DNA of 64,000 nucleotides from Modestobacter sp. VKM Ac-2986 (lineage in GTDB: Bacteria; Actinomycetota; Actinomycetes; Mycobacteriales; Geodermatophilaceae). The position numbers and the translations under genes are program-made. The stretch is taken from the NCBI RefSeq assembly GCF_026967795.1, contig NZ_JAPVBH010000004.1:62001-126000 (forward strand). Reading direction: 5' to 3'. Of the stretch, positions 19,147-27,898 are shown in pieces; the stretch's first letter is position 1; each line of letters opens with the position of its first letter. The notes beneath the pieces are model-generated. The model did not search any database, was not told the DNA's origin, and saw only the letters and a program-made list of their open reading frames with translations.

Positions 19147-19836
19147 TCAGGCTTGCCGCAGGTTCGTGCGCGCCTTCTCCACAGAACGGGTCATGTGCGC
19201 CAGCGTGTTCCCGAAGTCGGCGAGCCGGGTGTCGACGTACTCGTCGACCTCCAGCCGCATCCGGGCCACCTCGGCGGCGGTCTGGGCGCCCAGCTCGTCG
19301 GCCCGGTCGACGGCGCTGCGGTACACCTCGGTCTCGGCGATCAGCCGCTCGTGCTCGGCCTGGCCGGCGGCGACCAGCTCGGCGTGCTGCTCGTGGGCGT
19401 CGGCGAGCAGCTGCTCGTGCAGCTGGCGGGCCTCGGCGATGATCGCCTCCGCCTCGGCCTCGGCCTGCCGCAGCAGGTCGTCGGCCTGCGCCTGGGCCTG
19501 GGCGAGCACCTCGTCGCGCTGGCGCCGGGCGGTGCCGATCAGCTCCTCGCGCTGCCGGCGGGCGGTGGCGACCACCTGCTCGCTCTCGCTGCGCGTGCGG
19601 CCGGTGAGGCGCTCGGCCTCGGCCTGGGCCTGCTGCAGGATCTCGGTGCGCTGCTCGACGATGGCGCCGGCCTGCTGCACCTCGTCGGGCAGGTTCTCCC
19701 GCAGGTCGTCGAGCAGGTCCAGCAGGTGGTCGCGCGGCACCATGCAGGAGGCCGACATCGGCACGCTGCGGGCGTTCTCGATGACGGTGGTCAGCTCGTC
19801 GACGGTCTCGTACAGCCGGTACACGACCTCGGTCAC
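19147..19836 (-). CDS. sepIVA: SepIVA-like (DivIVA-related) cell division coiled-coil protein
   Basis: A 229-residue soluble coiled-coil protein. The start TEVVYRLYETVDELTTVIENARSV resembles the DivIVA-type N-terminal domain. Residues about 50-200 are almost entirely Ala/Glu/Gln/Arg heptads, including two RRQREELIGTA-like repeats. The position next to coaD and near rnc matches mycobacterial Rv2927c (SepIVA), which acts in septation and envelope growth; the name rests on that similarity and context. The GTG overlaps the coaD stop by four bases, with GGGGAG upstream. Confidence 0.8.
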   Translation of the reverse strand: MTEVVYRLYETVDELTTVIENARSVPMSASCMVPRDHLLDLLDDLRENLPDEVQQAGAIVEQRTEILQQAQAEAERLTGRTRSESEQVVATARRQREELIGTARRQRDEVLAQAQAQADDLLRQAEAEAEAIIAEARQLHEQLLADAHEQHAELVAAGQAEHERLIAETEVYRSAVDRADELGAQTAAEVARMRLEVDEYVDTRLADFGNTLAHMTRSVEKARTNLRQA

Positions 19837-20321
19837 GACTGCTCCCCCTCGGCGAACCGGGCCACCAGCCGGTCGTCGACCGGCCGGGGCACCAGCGAGG
19901 ACACGTCGCCGCCGAAGCGGGCGATCTGCTTGACCAGGCTGGAGGACAGGTGCCCCACCTGGGGTGCGGTGGGCACGAAGAGCGTCTCGATCCCGGCCAG
20001 CTCGCGGTTCATCTGGGCCATCTGCAGCTCGTACTCGAAGTCACCGACGGCGCGCAGGCCCTTGACGATCACCGGCACGTCGTGGCTGCGGCACCAGTCG
20101 ACCAGCAGCCCCTCGAAGCTGGTGACGGTCACGTTCGGGCACGCCTCCACCGCCAGGCGCAGCAGCTCCATGCGCTCGTCGACGTCGAACAGGCCCGCCT
20201 TGCCGGGGTTGACCAGCACGGCCACGACCAGCTCGTCGTACAGGGCGGCGGCGCGCGTGATCACGTCGACATGGCCGTTGGTGACCGGGTCGAAGGAGCC
20301 GGGACACACCGCACGCCTCAC
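19833..20321 (-). CDS. coaD: Phosphopantetheine adenylyltransferase
   Basis: A 162-residue enzyme of the fourth step of coenzyme A synthesis. The nucleotidyl-transferase motif PGSFDPVTNGHVDVI is at the N-terminus; later VKGLRAVGDFEYELQMAQMN and SSSLVKQIARFGGDVS are conserved. The GTG at 20321 gives MRRAVCPGSFDP and overlaps the rsmD stop by four bases. The rsmD-coaD pairing is nearly universal in bacteria. Confidence 0.96.
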   Translation of the reverse strand: MRRAVCPGSFDPVTNGHVDVITRAAALYDELVVAVLVNPGKAGLFDVDERMELLRLAVEACPNVTVTSFEGLLVDWCRSHDVPVIVKGLRAVGDFEYELQMAQMNRELAGIETLFVPTAPQVGHLSSSLVKQIARFGGDVSSLVPRPVDDRLVARFAEGEQS

Positions 20322-20872
20322 GGGAAGCGACCGTACCGGAGCACGGCCTCCCCGTACCGCCGATCGCGGACCCCCTCCAGGGGTGTCGGCCACTCGAAGG
20401 CCTGCTCGCGGGCGGAGCGCTCGACCACGACCACGGCGTCGGGGGCCAGCCAGTCCCCGGCGACCAGCGCCCGCAGGACGCCCAGCACCTCCTCGAGGGG
20501 GGTCGCATAGGGCGGGTCGGCGAACACCAGGTCGAAGGCCGCGCCCGCCCGGCCGGACACCACGGTCGGCACGCTGCCGGGCAGCACGACCGCCCCGGGC
20601 AGCTTGACCACGCCGATGTTGTCGCGCAGCACCGGCAGCACGCCGCCGCCGTTCTCGACGAACACGGCCTCGGTCGCCCCGCGCGACAGCGCCTCCAGCC
20701 CCAGGGCGCCGGTGCCGGCGTACAGGTCCAGCACCCGGGCGCCCTCGAGGTCCAGCAGGGAGCCCAGGGAGTTGAACAGGCCCTCCCGCGCGCGGTCGCC
20801 GGTGGGCCGCACCCCGGTGCGCGGCACCTTGAGCGTGCGCCCGCCGGCCACGCCGGAGATCAGTCGGGTCAT
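20318..20872 (-). CDS. rsmD: 16S rRNA (guanine966-N2)-methyltransferase
   Basis: A 184-residue SAM-dependent rRNA methyltransferase. It opens with ISGVAGGRTLKVP and RPTGDRAREGLFNSL, has the SAM-binding LDLYAGTGALGLEAL, and the catalytic FADPPY. Length is normal. It sits upstream of coaD on the same strand. A hairpin-repeat region separates it from recG. Confidence 0.95.
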   Translation of the reverse strand: MTRLISGVAGGRTLKVPRTGVRPTGDRAREGLFNSLGSLLDLEGARVLDLYAGTGALGLEALSRGATEAVFVENGGGVLPVLRDNIGVVKLPGAVVLPGSVPTVVSGRAGAAFDLVFADPPYATPLEEVLGVLRALVAGDWLAPDAVVVVERSAREQAFEWPTPLEGVRDRRYGEAVLRYGRFP

Positions 20873-20902
20873 GCGGTCCGCCTCTTCCTGCTGATGTTCT
20901 CC

Positions 20903-21008
20903 GGCCCCCTGCAGGGTCCCGCCGCGAGTCGGAGGACCCCATCCTCCTCATCCCCTCGCAGGCTCGGGGCGAGCCTCGGGACGGGGCCGGGGGGCAGGGG
21001 GTCCTCCC
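20903..21008 (-). repeat. Hairpin repeat family member C, expanded
   Basis: Outer arms GGCCCCCTGC (20903-20912) and GCAGGGGGTCC (20994-21004) match the family, but the loop is about 80 bases and contains a further stem, GGCTCG-GGG-CGAGCC. GGAGGACC follows the recG stop on the gene strand. It lies between co-directional recG and rsmD. Confidence 0.6.
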
Positions 21009-23210
21009 TCACGCCTTCTCGAGGTAGTCGGCGCGCTCGTCCAGGCTCATCGCGGCGACCGCCGCGGCGAGCTCGGGGTGGTCGGCCAGGCCGCGGCCCT
21101 GCTCGACCAGCGCGGTCGCCTCGGCGCGCGCCTCGGCGATGAGCGCCTCGTCGTCGACGAGGGAGAGCAGCCGCACCCCGGAGCGGCGGCCGGACTGGGC
21201 GGCGCCGAGGACGTCGCCCTCCCGCCGGGTCTCCAGGTCCAGCCGGGCCAGGGCGAAGCCGTCGGTGGTCGAGGCGACCGCGGCCAGCCGCTGCCCGGTG
21301 GCCGAGCTGCTGGGCGCCTCGCTGACCAGCAGGCACAGCCCGGCGTGCTTCCCCCGGGCCACCCGGCCGCGCAGCTGGTGCAGCTGGCTGACCCCGAACC
21401 GGTCGGCGTCCATCACGACCATGACGGTGGCGTTCGGCACGTCGACGCCGACCTCGACCACGGTCGTGGCGACCAGGACGTCGACGTCGGCAGCGGCGAA
21501 GGCCCGCATCCGGGCCTCCTTGTCCTCCGGCGTCATCCGGCCGTGCAGCACCTCGACCCGCAGCGCCGACAGCGGTCCGGCGCGCAGGGCCTCGGCGACG
21601 TCGAGCACCGCCAGCGGTGGGCGCTTGTCGCTCGTGCCGGCCTTCTCCTCCGGCGGCGGGGCGCCGTCGGCGCCGTCCGGGCCGTCGTCGCCCTTGCCGC
21701 CGTCGTCGAGGTCGCCGATCCGCGGGCAGACGACGTAGGCCTGCCGGCCGGCGGCGACCTCCTCGCGGACCCGGGCCCAGGCGCGGTCGAGCCAGGCCGG
21801 CTTCTCCCCCACCGGGACGACGGAGCTGGAGACCCCGCCGCGACCGGCGGGCAGCTGGCGCAGCGTGGAGGTCTCCAGGTCGCCGTAGACGGTCATCGCC
21901 ACGGTGCGCGGGATCGGGGTGGCGGTCATGACGAGCACGTGCGGCGGGCGGTTGCCCTTGGCGCGCAGCGCGTCACGCTGCTCGACGCCGAAGCGGTGCT
22001 GCTCGTCCACCACGACCAGCCCCAGGTCGGCGAACTCCACGCCCTCCTGCAGCAGCGCGTGGGTGCCGACGACGATGCCGGCGCTGCCGTCGGCGACCGC
22101 GGCCCGGGCCTGCCGGCGGACGGCGGCCTTCTGCGACCCGGTGAGCAGCTGCACCCGGGTGCCGGACGCGTCGCCGTCCACCTCACCGGCCCGGCCCAGC
22201 GGGCCGAGGATCGCGGCCAGGCTGCGGGCGTGCTGGGCGGCGAGGACCTCGGTGGGGGCCAGCAGCGCGGCCTGCCCGCCGGCGTCGACGACCTGGGCCA
22301 TCGCCCGCAGCGCCACGACGGTCTTGCCCGAGCCCACCTCGCCCTGCAGCAGCCGGTTCATCGGCTGCTCGCGCCCGAGCTCGGCGGCCAGCTCCTCGCC
22401 GACCTCGCGCTGACCGTCGGTGAGGGAGAACGGGAGGGCCGCGTCGACGGCGTCCAGCAGGCCGCCGCTGCGGCGCGGCCGGGCGATGCCGGGCTCCAGG
22501 GCCGCGGCCCGGCGGCGGGCGGCGAGGGTGGCCTGCAGGACCAGCGCCTCGTCCCACTTCAGCCGCTCGTCGGCCTCGTCGACCTGCTCCTGGCTCTCCG
22601 GGCGGTGCTTCTGCCGCAGCGCGGTGGGGAGGTCGACCAGCGCGTGGCGCTCGCGGACCGCTGCGGGGATCGGGTCCTCGAGCATCTGCTCCAGCGACCT
22701 CGGGTCGTCCATCAGCAGCTTGACCGACTTCTGCACCACCCAGCTGGAGACGTCCTTGCTCGCCGGGTACAGCGGCACCATCGCCCGCGCCCAGTCGTCG
22801 TCGTCCCCGGTGATGATGTGGCAGTCGGGGTGGGTGAACTGCTTCTCCCCCCGCCACAGCCCCACCGTGCCGGCGAACAGCCCCCACTCGCCGACGTCGA
22901 GGTGGGCGTGCCGGTTGTTGAAGAAGACCAGCCGCATGCTGCCCGCGCCGTCGCCGACGGTGACCTCGGTGAGGGTGCCGCGGCGCTGCTGCATCCGCCG
23001 GGTGTTCACGCTCTTGACCTGGGCCAGCACGGTCACCCGGTCGCCGACCTCCAGGCCGTCGAGCCGGGTCATCTCCCCGCGCCGGGCGTAGCGCCGCGGG
23101 TAGTGGCGCAGCAGGTCGCGGACGGTGTGCAGGGACAGCTGCTCGGCCATCACCTTGGCCGTCTTCGGGCCCAGCACGCGGGTGAGCGGGGTGCCCATGG
23201 TCATGGCCAT
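21009..23210 (-). CDS. recG: ATP-dependent DNA helicase RecG
   Basis: A 733-residue branched-DNA helicase for fork regression and recombination. A wedge/OB domain is followed by helicase motifs LLQGEVGSGKTVVALRAM, VVDEQHRFGV, VLVMTATPIPRTVAMT, TTVVEVGVDVPNATVM and QLHQLRGRVARG. An acidic low-complexity insert (GDLDDGGKGDDGPDGADG and following) interrupts the second RecA-like domain near residue 500. ATG 23210 follows the DAK-domain gene stop with GGAG four bases upstream; further ATGs at 23204 and 23198 are possible. Confidence 0.96.
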   Translation of the reverse strand: MAMTMGTPLTRVLGPKTAKVMAEQLSLHTVRDLLRHYPRRYARRGEMTRLDGLEVGDRVTVLAQVKSVNTRRMQQRRGTLTEVTVGDGAGSMRLVFFNNRHAHLDVGEWGLFAGTVGLWRGEKQFTHPDCHIITGDDDDWARAMVPLYPASKDVSSWVVQKSVKLLMDDPRSLEQMLEDPIPAAVRERHALVDLPTALRQKHRPESQEQVDEADERLKWDEALVLQATLAARRRAAALEPGIARPRRSGGLLDAVDAALPFSLTDGQREVGEELAAELGREQPMNRLLQGEVGSGKTVVALRAMAQVVDAGGQAALLAPTEVLAAQHARSLAAILGPLGRAGEVDGDASGTRVQLLTGSQKAAVRRQARAAVADGSAGIVVGTHALLQEGVEFADLGLVVVDEQHRFGVEQRDALRAKGNRPPHVLVMTATPIPRTVAMTVYGDLETSTLRQLPAGRGGVSSSVVPVGEKPAWLDRAWARVREEVAAGRQAYVVCPRIGDLDDGGKGDDGPDGADGAPPPEEKAGTSDKRPPLAVLDVAEALRAGPLSALRVEVLHGRMTPEDKEARMRAFAAADVDVLVATTVVEVGVDVPNATVMVVMDADRFGVSQLHQLRGRVARGKHAGLCLLVSEAPSSSATGQRLAAVASTTDGFALARLDLETRREGDVLGAAQSGRRSGVRLLSLVDDEALIAEARAEATALVEQGRGLADHPELAAAVAAMSLDERADYLEKA

Positions 23211-23211
23211 G

Positions 23212-24813
23212 TCACTCCACCCCGGCCAGCAGGGGCACCGCCCCGGCACCGCCGGCGTACCGCACGACGTCGACGGTGGGGTGCACCGCGGCCAGGTGGG
23301 CGCAGACCGCGTCGCCCAGCGCGGGGTCCTCCCCCACCACCACGGTGACCATCTCCCCGCCGGCCGACAGCAGCCGGTCGAGCAGGTCGCGGGCCACGGC
23401 GGCCGGGTCGGCGCCGATGACCACCACGTCGCCCTCGGCGCTGCCCAGCACGTCGCCGGCGGCGCAGCGACCGGCGGAGGTGAGCGCGTCGTGCTCGGCA
23501 ACGGTCACCTCGGCCCAGCGGGTGGCGGCGGCGGCCTCGGCCATGGCGACCACGTCGTCGCCGAAGCGGCGCGCCGGGTCGGTGACGGCGAGGGCAGCCA
23601 GCCCCTGCACCGCCGACCGGGTCGGGACGACGACGACGTCGCGGCCGTCCTCGCGGGCGCGCTCGGCGGCGCGGGCGGTGACCGCGGTGACCTCGGCGTG
23701 GTTGGGCAGCACGACGACCTGCGCGGCACCGGTGCCCAGCACCGCGGCCAGCACGGCGTCCTCGGTGAGCTCGCCCACCGGCGCCGTGAGCACCACGACC
23801 CCCTCGCCGGCGAACAGGTCGGCCAGGCCGGCGGAACAGGTGAGCGCCACCGACGCCCGGGTGCCCGCGGCCGCGACCGGCGCCCGGACCGGTGCCAGTG
23901 CGGTGACCGAGATCCGGTGCGGCCGCCCGGCCTCGATGCCGGCCTCGACCGCGGCGCCCACGTCGGCCACGTGCACGTGCACGTTCCACTCCCGGCCGCC
24001 GGGGGTGTCGACCCCGACCACGACCAGGCAGTCGCCCAGCTCGGCGAGCCGGGCGCGCAGCCGCGCCACCGCGGCCTCGTCGGAGTCGGCCAGCAGGAAC
24101 TGCACCTCGCTGCCCGGCCCGGGCGCCGGCGCGGCGGGGGCCGGGCTGGGCACGCCGCGGTCCCGGAGGGGGCGGCGGCCCAGCGGGGCCCGGGTCGGCG
24201 CGGTGCCGGTGACCGTGCCGACCAGGGCGTCGAGCACCAGACACCAGCCCGCGCCGCCGGCGTCGACGACCCCGGCGTCGCGGAGGGCGGCCAGCTGGCC
24301 GGGCGTTGCCTGCAGGGCGGTGAGCGCGCCGTCGGCGGCGGCCCGGACGACGTCGGCCAGCAGCGCCCGGCCGCCGGACACCGCGGCCTCGGCGGCCTCC
24401 GCGCCGGCCCGGGCGACGGTGAGGAAGGTGCCCTCCTCGGGGTCGGCGACCGCGGTGTACGCGGTGCGGGAGGCCGCCGACAGCGCCTCGGCCAGCACGC
24501 GCCCGTCGACGCGGGCGGCGCCGGCGAGGCCGTCGGCCAGCCCGCGCAGCAGCTGGGCCAGGATCGCGCCGGAGTTGCCCCGGGCGCCGAGGACCGCACC
24601 GCGGGCCAGCACGGTCCAGGCCGACTCGGCACCGGCGGCCGCCTCCAGGGCGGCGTGCCCGGCCTCGGCGGTCATCAGCAGGTTGGTGCCGGTGTCGCCG
24701 TCGGGGACCGGGAAGACGTTGAGCTCGTCGAGCCGGCCCCGGGCCTGGGCAAGGGTGTCGACCACGGCGCGGCTCCACCGGCCGACCGCGGCCTCGTCCA
24801 GCGCCTCGAGCAC
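23212..24813 (-). CDS. DAK-domain fatty acid kinase-like protein (FakA/YloV family)
   Basis: A 533-residue protein. The N-terminal DhaL-type domain has LNVFPVPDGDTGTNLLMT and GARGNSGAILAQLLRG, the nucleotide- and metal-binding motifs, and DAGGAGWCLVLDAL closes it near residue 200. The C-terminal half is the YloV-type second domain. FakA proteins phosphorylate fatty acids held by a FakB (DegV) protein; no fakB is visible here. Gene order with recG and rpmB is conserved across Gram-positives. Start GTG at 24813. Confidence 0.88.
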   Translation of the reverse strand: MLEALDEAAVGRWSRAVVDTLAQARGRLDELNVFPVPDGDTGTNLLMTAEAGHAALEAAAGAESAWTVLARGAVLGARGNSGAILAQLLRGLADGLAGAARVDGRVLAEALSAASRTAYTAVADPEEGTFLTVARAGAEAAEAAVSGGRALLADVVRAAADGALTALQATPGQLAALRDAGVVDAGGAGWCLVLDALVGTVTGTAPTRAPLGRRPLRDRGVPSPAPAAPAPGPGSEVQFLLADSDEAAVARLRARLAELGDCLVVVGVDTPGGREWNVHVHVADVGAAVEAGIEAGRPHRISVTALAPVRAPVAAAGTRASVALTCSAGLADLFAGEGVVVLTAPVGELTEDAVLAAVLGTGAAQVVVLPNHAEVTAVTARAAERAREDGRDVVVVPTRSAVQGLAALAVTDPARRFGDDVVAMAEAAAATRWAEVTVAEHDALTSAGRCAAGDVLGSAEGDVVVIGADPAAVARDLLDRLLSAGGEMVTVVVGEDPALGDAVCAHLAAVHPTVDVVRYAGGAGAVPLLAGVE

Positions 24814-24898
24814 GTCCGGGAGGGTACCGCCGACGGCCGACAGGACTCCCCGACCGCAGGTCCGGCGCCCGGTGCGGGGCGCTCCGGACCGGGGCGGT

Positions 24899-24928
24899 CC
24901 GACACCCGCCCCGGCGACCGTCTACAGT
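24899..24928 (+). promoter_or_regulatory. Candidate promoter for rpmB
   Basis: CCGACA (24899-24904) and TACAGT (24923-24928), separated by 18 bases, fit an actinobacterial housekeeping promoter (TANNNT at -10). This leaves a leader of roughly 90 bases before rpmB. Sequence resemblance only. Confidence 0.45.
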
Positions 24929-25023
24929 GAGCCAGGCGTGTGCCGAGCTGGACCGTGCCCTCGGGCACCCGGCGAGCACCGCGAACCGACTTCAGCTCAA
25001 CCAATCTTCTGGGAGTGATCACC

Positions 25024-25215
25024 GTGGCTGCCGTGTGCGACGTGTGTGGCAAGGGGCCCGGTTTCGGCATGGCGGTGTCCCACTCGCACCGCCGGACGCC
25101 GCGCCGTTGGAACCCGAACATCCAGTCCGTGCGGGCTGCGCTCACCGGCGGTGGCCGGAAGCGCATCAACGCCTGCACGTCCTGTATCCGCGCCGGCAAG
25201 GTCGCCCGGGTCTGA
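25024..25215 (+). CDS. rpmB: 50S ribosomal protein L28
   Basis: A 63-residue ribosomal protein: AAVCDVCGKGPGFGMAVSHS, TPRRWNPNIQSVRA, and NACTSCIRAGKVARV. CDVC and CTSC form a zinc ribbon, so this is the zinc-containing form, as with L32 in this window. The GTG at 25024 has GGGAG eight bases upstream; the longer open frame from 24940 adds an unrelated N-terminus and is rejected. It stands alone on the plus strand. Confidence 0.97.
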   Translation: MAAVCDVCGKGPGFGMAVSHSHRRTPRRWNPNIQSVRAALTGGGRKRINACTSCIRAGKVARV

Positions 25216-25265
25216 ACCCGGGCGCTGACTGCCAGCGCCTCAGCACCATCCCCGCCCCGGCGGGT

Positions 25266-25304
25266 CCGGAGACCCCGGAGGTCAGCGACCTCCGGGGTCT
25301 CCGG
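25266..25304. terminator. 18-bp perfect hairpin after rpmB
   Basis: Arms 25266-25283 and 25287-25304 are perfectly complementary, with an AGC loop. It sits between the convergent rpmB and cytidylate-kinase-like genes and can serve both strands. Confidence 0.8.
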
Positions 25305-25312
25305 CGTGTGCC

Positions 25313-25942
25313 TCAGGTCGTGCCGATGCCCAGCGCCCGGGCCGCGGTGACCACCAGCCCCACGACCGTGTCGTGCGGGACGACGGTGCTGTCCACCACC
25401 AGGTGGTAGTGCCGGGCGTCGGCCGGGTCGGCGCGGTAGAAGTGCCGGACGTAGGCGACCCGGCCGGCGTCGGCGGCGTCCCGGTCACGCCGGACCTCGG
25501 CCTCGGGCCGGCCCGAGTGCGCCACCGCGGCGGCCAGCCGGCGCTCCGGCGGGCCGTCGAGCCGCACGTGCAGCACGCCGGGCCGGTCGCGCAGGACCAT
25601 CGCCGCCGCCCGGCCCAGCACCACTCCCCCGGGACCTGCGGCGATCTCGCCCAGCACCCGCTCGGTCTGCTGGCGGTAGGCGCGCTCGTCCGGGAGCGAC
25701 GAGGTGGGCAGCACGCCGCCCACCGGGTCGGGCATGGTGCCCAGCGAGCTGACCAGCCGCCACAGCCCGCGGGTGATCGTCTCGTCGTTGGCCTCGGCCT
25801 CGGCGACGGGCACCCCGAGCCGTCCGGCCACCTGCGCGGGGATGACCCGGTCGTGGAAGGGCAGGCCGAGCGCCTCGGCGACGGCCGGGGCGATCTCCGC
25901 CCCGCCGCAGCCGAACGGCGCCGACACCGTCACGACGCCCAC
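25313..25942 (-). CDS. Cytidylate kinase-like family protein
   Basis: A 209-residue P-loop-type protein of the AAA/cytidylate-kinase-like family. The start VSAPFGCGGAEIAPAVAEAL is a degenerate nucleotide-binding loop, followed by LGLPFHDRVIP and GGVVLGRAAAMVLRDRPGVLHVRL, then a basic lid (RRDRDAADAGRVAYVRHFY). Substrate unknown; true cytidylate kinase is a different protein. It overlaps the upstream GNAT gene by 13 bases. In mycobacteria this interval holds ung. Confidence 0.75.
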   Translation of the reverse strand: MGVVTVSAPFGCGGAEIAPAVAEALGLPFHDRVIPAQVAGRLGVPVAEAEANDETITRGLWRLVSSLGTMPDPVGGVLPTSSLPDERAYRQQTERVLGEIAAGPGGVVLGRAAAMVLRDRPGVLHVRLDGPPERRLAAAVAHSGRPEAEVRRDRDAADAGRVAYVRHFYRADPADARHYHLVVDSTVVPHDTVVGLVVTAARALGIGTT

Positions 25943-26448
25943 GAGTCCTCCACCGCCGTCCCGTCCGGGACCAGGTCCTTGCCCAGGAACACCGCGTCGG
26001 GCGAGTCGGCGTAGACGCCGTACCCGGGGACCGGCGCGTAGCCCTCGCGGGCGTAGAGCGCCAGCGCCTCGGGCTGCCGGTCGCCGGAGTTGAGCACCAG
26101 CCGGGTGTGGCCGGCCGCGGCGGCGGTGCGCTCCAGCTCGGCCAGCAGGACCCGCGACAGCCCGCGCCGCCGGAAGTCCGGCTCCACGTACATCCGCTTG
26201 AGCTCCGCGGCCCCCTCGCCGGCGCGGTGCGCCCGCCAGCCGCCGCAGCCGGCGGGCACGCCGTCGACCTCGGCCACCAGGAACAGCCCCCGTGGCGGGG
26301 AGAACTCGGCCGGGTCGACGACCGCCTCGTCGCGCCCGCCGTAGCGGACCACGTACTCCTGCTGCACCCGTTCGATGAGGTGCTGGGCCACCGGGTCGGC
26401 GTAGCCGACCTGCCGCAGGGTCACCCCCCGCTCAGCCGAAGTGGACAT
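25930..26448 (-). CDS. GNAT family N-acetyltransferase
   Basis: A 172-residue acetyltransferase. The acetyl-CoA loop is MYVEPDFRRRGLSRVLLAELE (motif A, RRRGL), preceded by CGGWRAHRAGEGAAELKR and followed by LNSGDRQPEALALYAREGY. Substrate unknown. It overlaps thiL by 17 bases and the kinase-like gene by 13, so all three probably form one transcript. Confidence 0.85.
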   Translation of the reverse strand: MSTSAERGVTLRQVGYADPVAQHLIERVQQEYVVRYGGRDEAVVDPAEFSPPRGLFLVAEVDGVPAGCGGWRAHRAGEGAAELKRMYVEPDFRRRGLSRVLLAELERTAAAAGHTRLVLNSGDRQPEALALYAREGYAPVPGYGVYADSPDAVFLGKDLVPDGTAVEDSWAS

Positions 26449-27487
26449 GGCCGGTCCCCTCCCCCAGGTCCTCGGCGACCCGCGCGGCGGGCACCCCGTC
26501 CACCCGGACGCCGGGCTCCCCGCCGGCCGGGACCGCGCTCACGGTGCCGATCGTCGTCCATCCTGCCGGGAGCTCCGCCTCCGCCGGGAAGGTGGCCACC
26601 AGGGCGTGGTCCTCCCCGCCGGTGAGCACCCAGGCCATCGGGTCCCCGCCGAGGGCGGCGGCGACCTGCGCCAGCGGCCCCACCGGGTCCAGGAAGCCCG
26701 CGGCGAGCGCGGCGCGGTCCAGGTCGAGGAGCACGCCGCTGTCGGCGGCCAGGTGCCCGGCGTCGGCCAGCAGCCCGTCGCTGGTGTCGCACATCGAGGT
26801 GGCCCCGGCGTCGGCCGCCGCCGGCCCGGCCGCGTAGGGCGGCGTGGGACGGCGGTGGGCGGAGACCGCGGCGATCGGTGAGTGGAAGCCGCGACGCAGC
26901 ACGGCCAGCCCGCACGCCGACCAGCCCAGCCGGCCGGCGACGGCGACGACGTCCCCGGGCCGGGCACCGCTGCGCAGCACCGGCACCCGGCCCTGCAGGT
27001 CGCCCAGCGCCGTCACCGACAGCACGACGGCCGAGCTGTCGGGGGCGCTGGCCGAGGTGTCACCGCCGACCACGGCGGCACCGAAGCGCTCGCACTCCTC
27101 GGCCATGCCGGAGGCGACGTCCTCCAGCCATGCGGCCGGGGTGCCCGCGGGGCAGGCCAGCCCGACCAGCAGCGCGGTGGGGACCGCGCCCATCGCGGCG
27201 ACGTCGGCGAGGTTGGCGGCGGCGGCCTTGTGCCCGACGTCCTCCCCCGAGGACCAGTCGCGGCGGAAGTGCCGGCCCTCCACCAGGACGTCGGTGCAGG
27301 CCACCACCCGCCCGTCGGGGGTGCGGACGACCGCGGCGTCGTCGCCGGGGCCCACCTCGGCCAGCGCCGCGGTGCCCGAGCGGGCGACCACCCGGGCGAT
27401 GAGGCCGAACTCCCCGACGACGCCGACGCTGTCGGCGGCGTCGGGCCGCGGGATCAGCGGCCGGGGACGAGTCACCGGGCGCCCCAC
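26432..27487 (-). CDS. thiL: Thiamine-monophosphate kinase
   Basis: A 351-residue enzyme that makes thiamine diphosphate. Motifs: VGPGDDAAVV, TDVLVEGRHFRRDW, AAANLADVAAMGA, VVGGDTSAS, and CDTSDGLLADAGHLA; GGEDHALVATF near the C-terminus. GTG 27487 is used; GTG 27475 is an alternative, and neither has a clear ribosome site. It is divergent from the Lrp-domain gene, as in other actinobacteria. Confidence 0.94.
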   Translation of the reverse strand: MGRPVTRPRPLIPRPDAADSVGVVGEFGLIARVVARSGTAALAEVGPGDDAAVVRTPDGRVVACTDVLVEGRHFRRDWSSGEDVGHKAAAANLADVAAMGAVPTALLVGLACPAGTPAAWLEDVASGMAEECERFGAAVVGGDTSASAPDSSAVVLSVTALGDLQGRVPVLRSGARPGDVVAVAGRLGWSACGLAVLRRGFHSPIAAVSAHRRPTPPYAAGPAAADAGATSMCDTSDGLLADAGHLAADSGVLLDLDRAALAAGFLDPVGPLAQVAAALGGDPMAWVLTGGEDHALVATFPAEAELPAGWTTIGTVSAVPAGGEPGVRVDGVPAARVAEDLGEGTGHVHFG

Positions 27488-27582
27488 GGGGCTGCGGTAC
27501 GTTGCCGGTCTGTCCGCTGCTCGGCGGGCAGGTCGAGCCAGTGACGGTCGTCGTCACCGCACTGCCCGAGGAAGGTCACGTC

Positions 27583-27816
27583 GTGGTCCACGCCTACATC
27601 CTGATCCAGACCGAAGTCGGCAAGGCAGCCGCGGTCGCCGCGAGCATCGGCGAGATCGCCGGCGTGACCAAGGCCGAGGACGTCACCGGCCCCTACGACG
27701 TCATCGTGCGGGCCGAGGCCAACAGCGTCGACGAGCTCGGCCGGCTGGTCGTGGCCCGCGTGCAGTCGGTGGACGGGATCACCCGCACGCTGACCTGCCC
27801 CGTCGTCAACATCTGA
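27583..27816 (+). CDS. Stand-alone Lrp/AsnC ligand-binding domain protein
   Basis: A 77-residue RAM (regulation of amino acid metabolism) domain without a DNA-binding half: VHAYILIQTEVGKAAAVAA, EDVTGPYDVIVRAEA, and ITRTLTCPVVNI. GTG 27583 follows GGAAGG with an 8-base spacer. Such proteins may bind amino acids or form mixed oligomers with full Lrp regulators (family inference). The neighbouring DUF3515 gene is conserved. Confidence 0.88.
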   Translation: MVHAYILIQTEVGKAAAVAASIGEIAGVTKAEDVTGPYDVIVRAEANSVDELGRLVVARVQSVDGITRTLTCPVVNI

Positions 27817-27898
27817 GCCCCTGAGCACGCCCGCCGCCGACGTCCCGGCCGGCCAGACCCCCGGGCGGCCGCCGGCCGACCCGCTGCGCCGCGCCGCC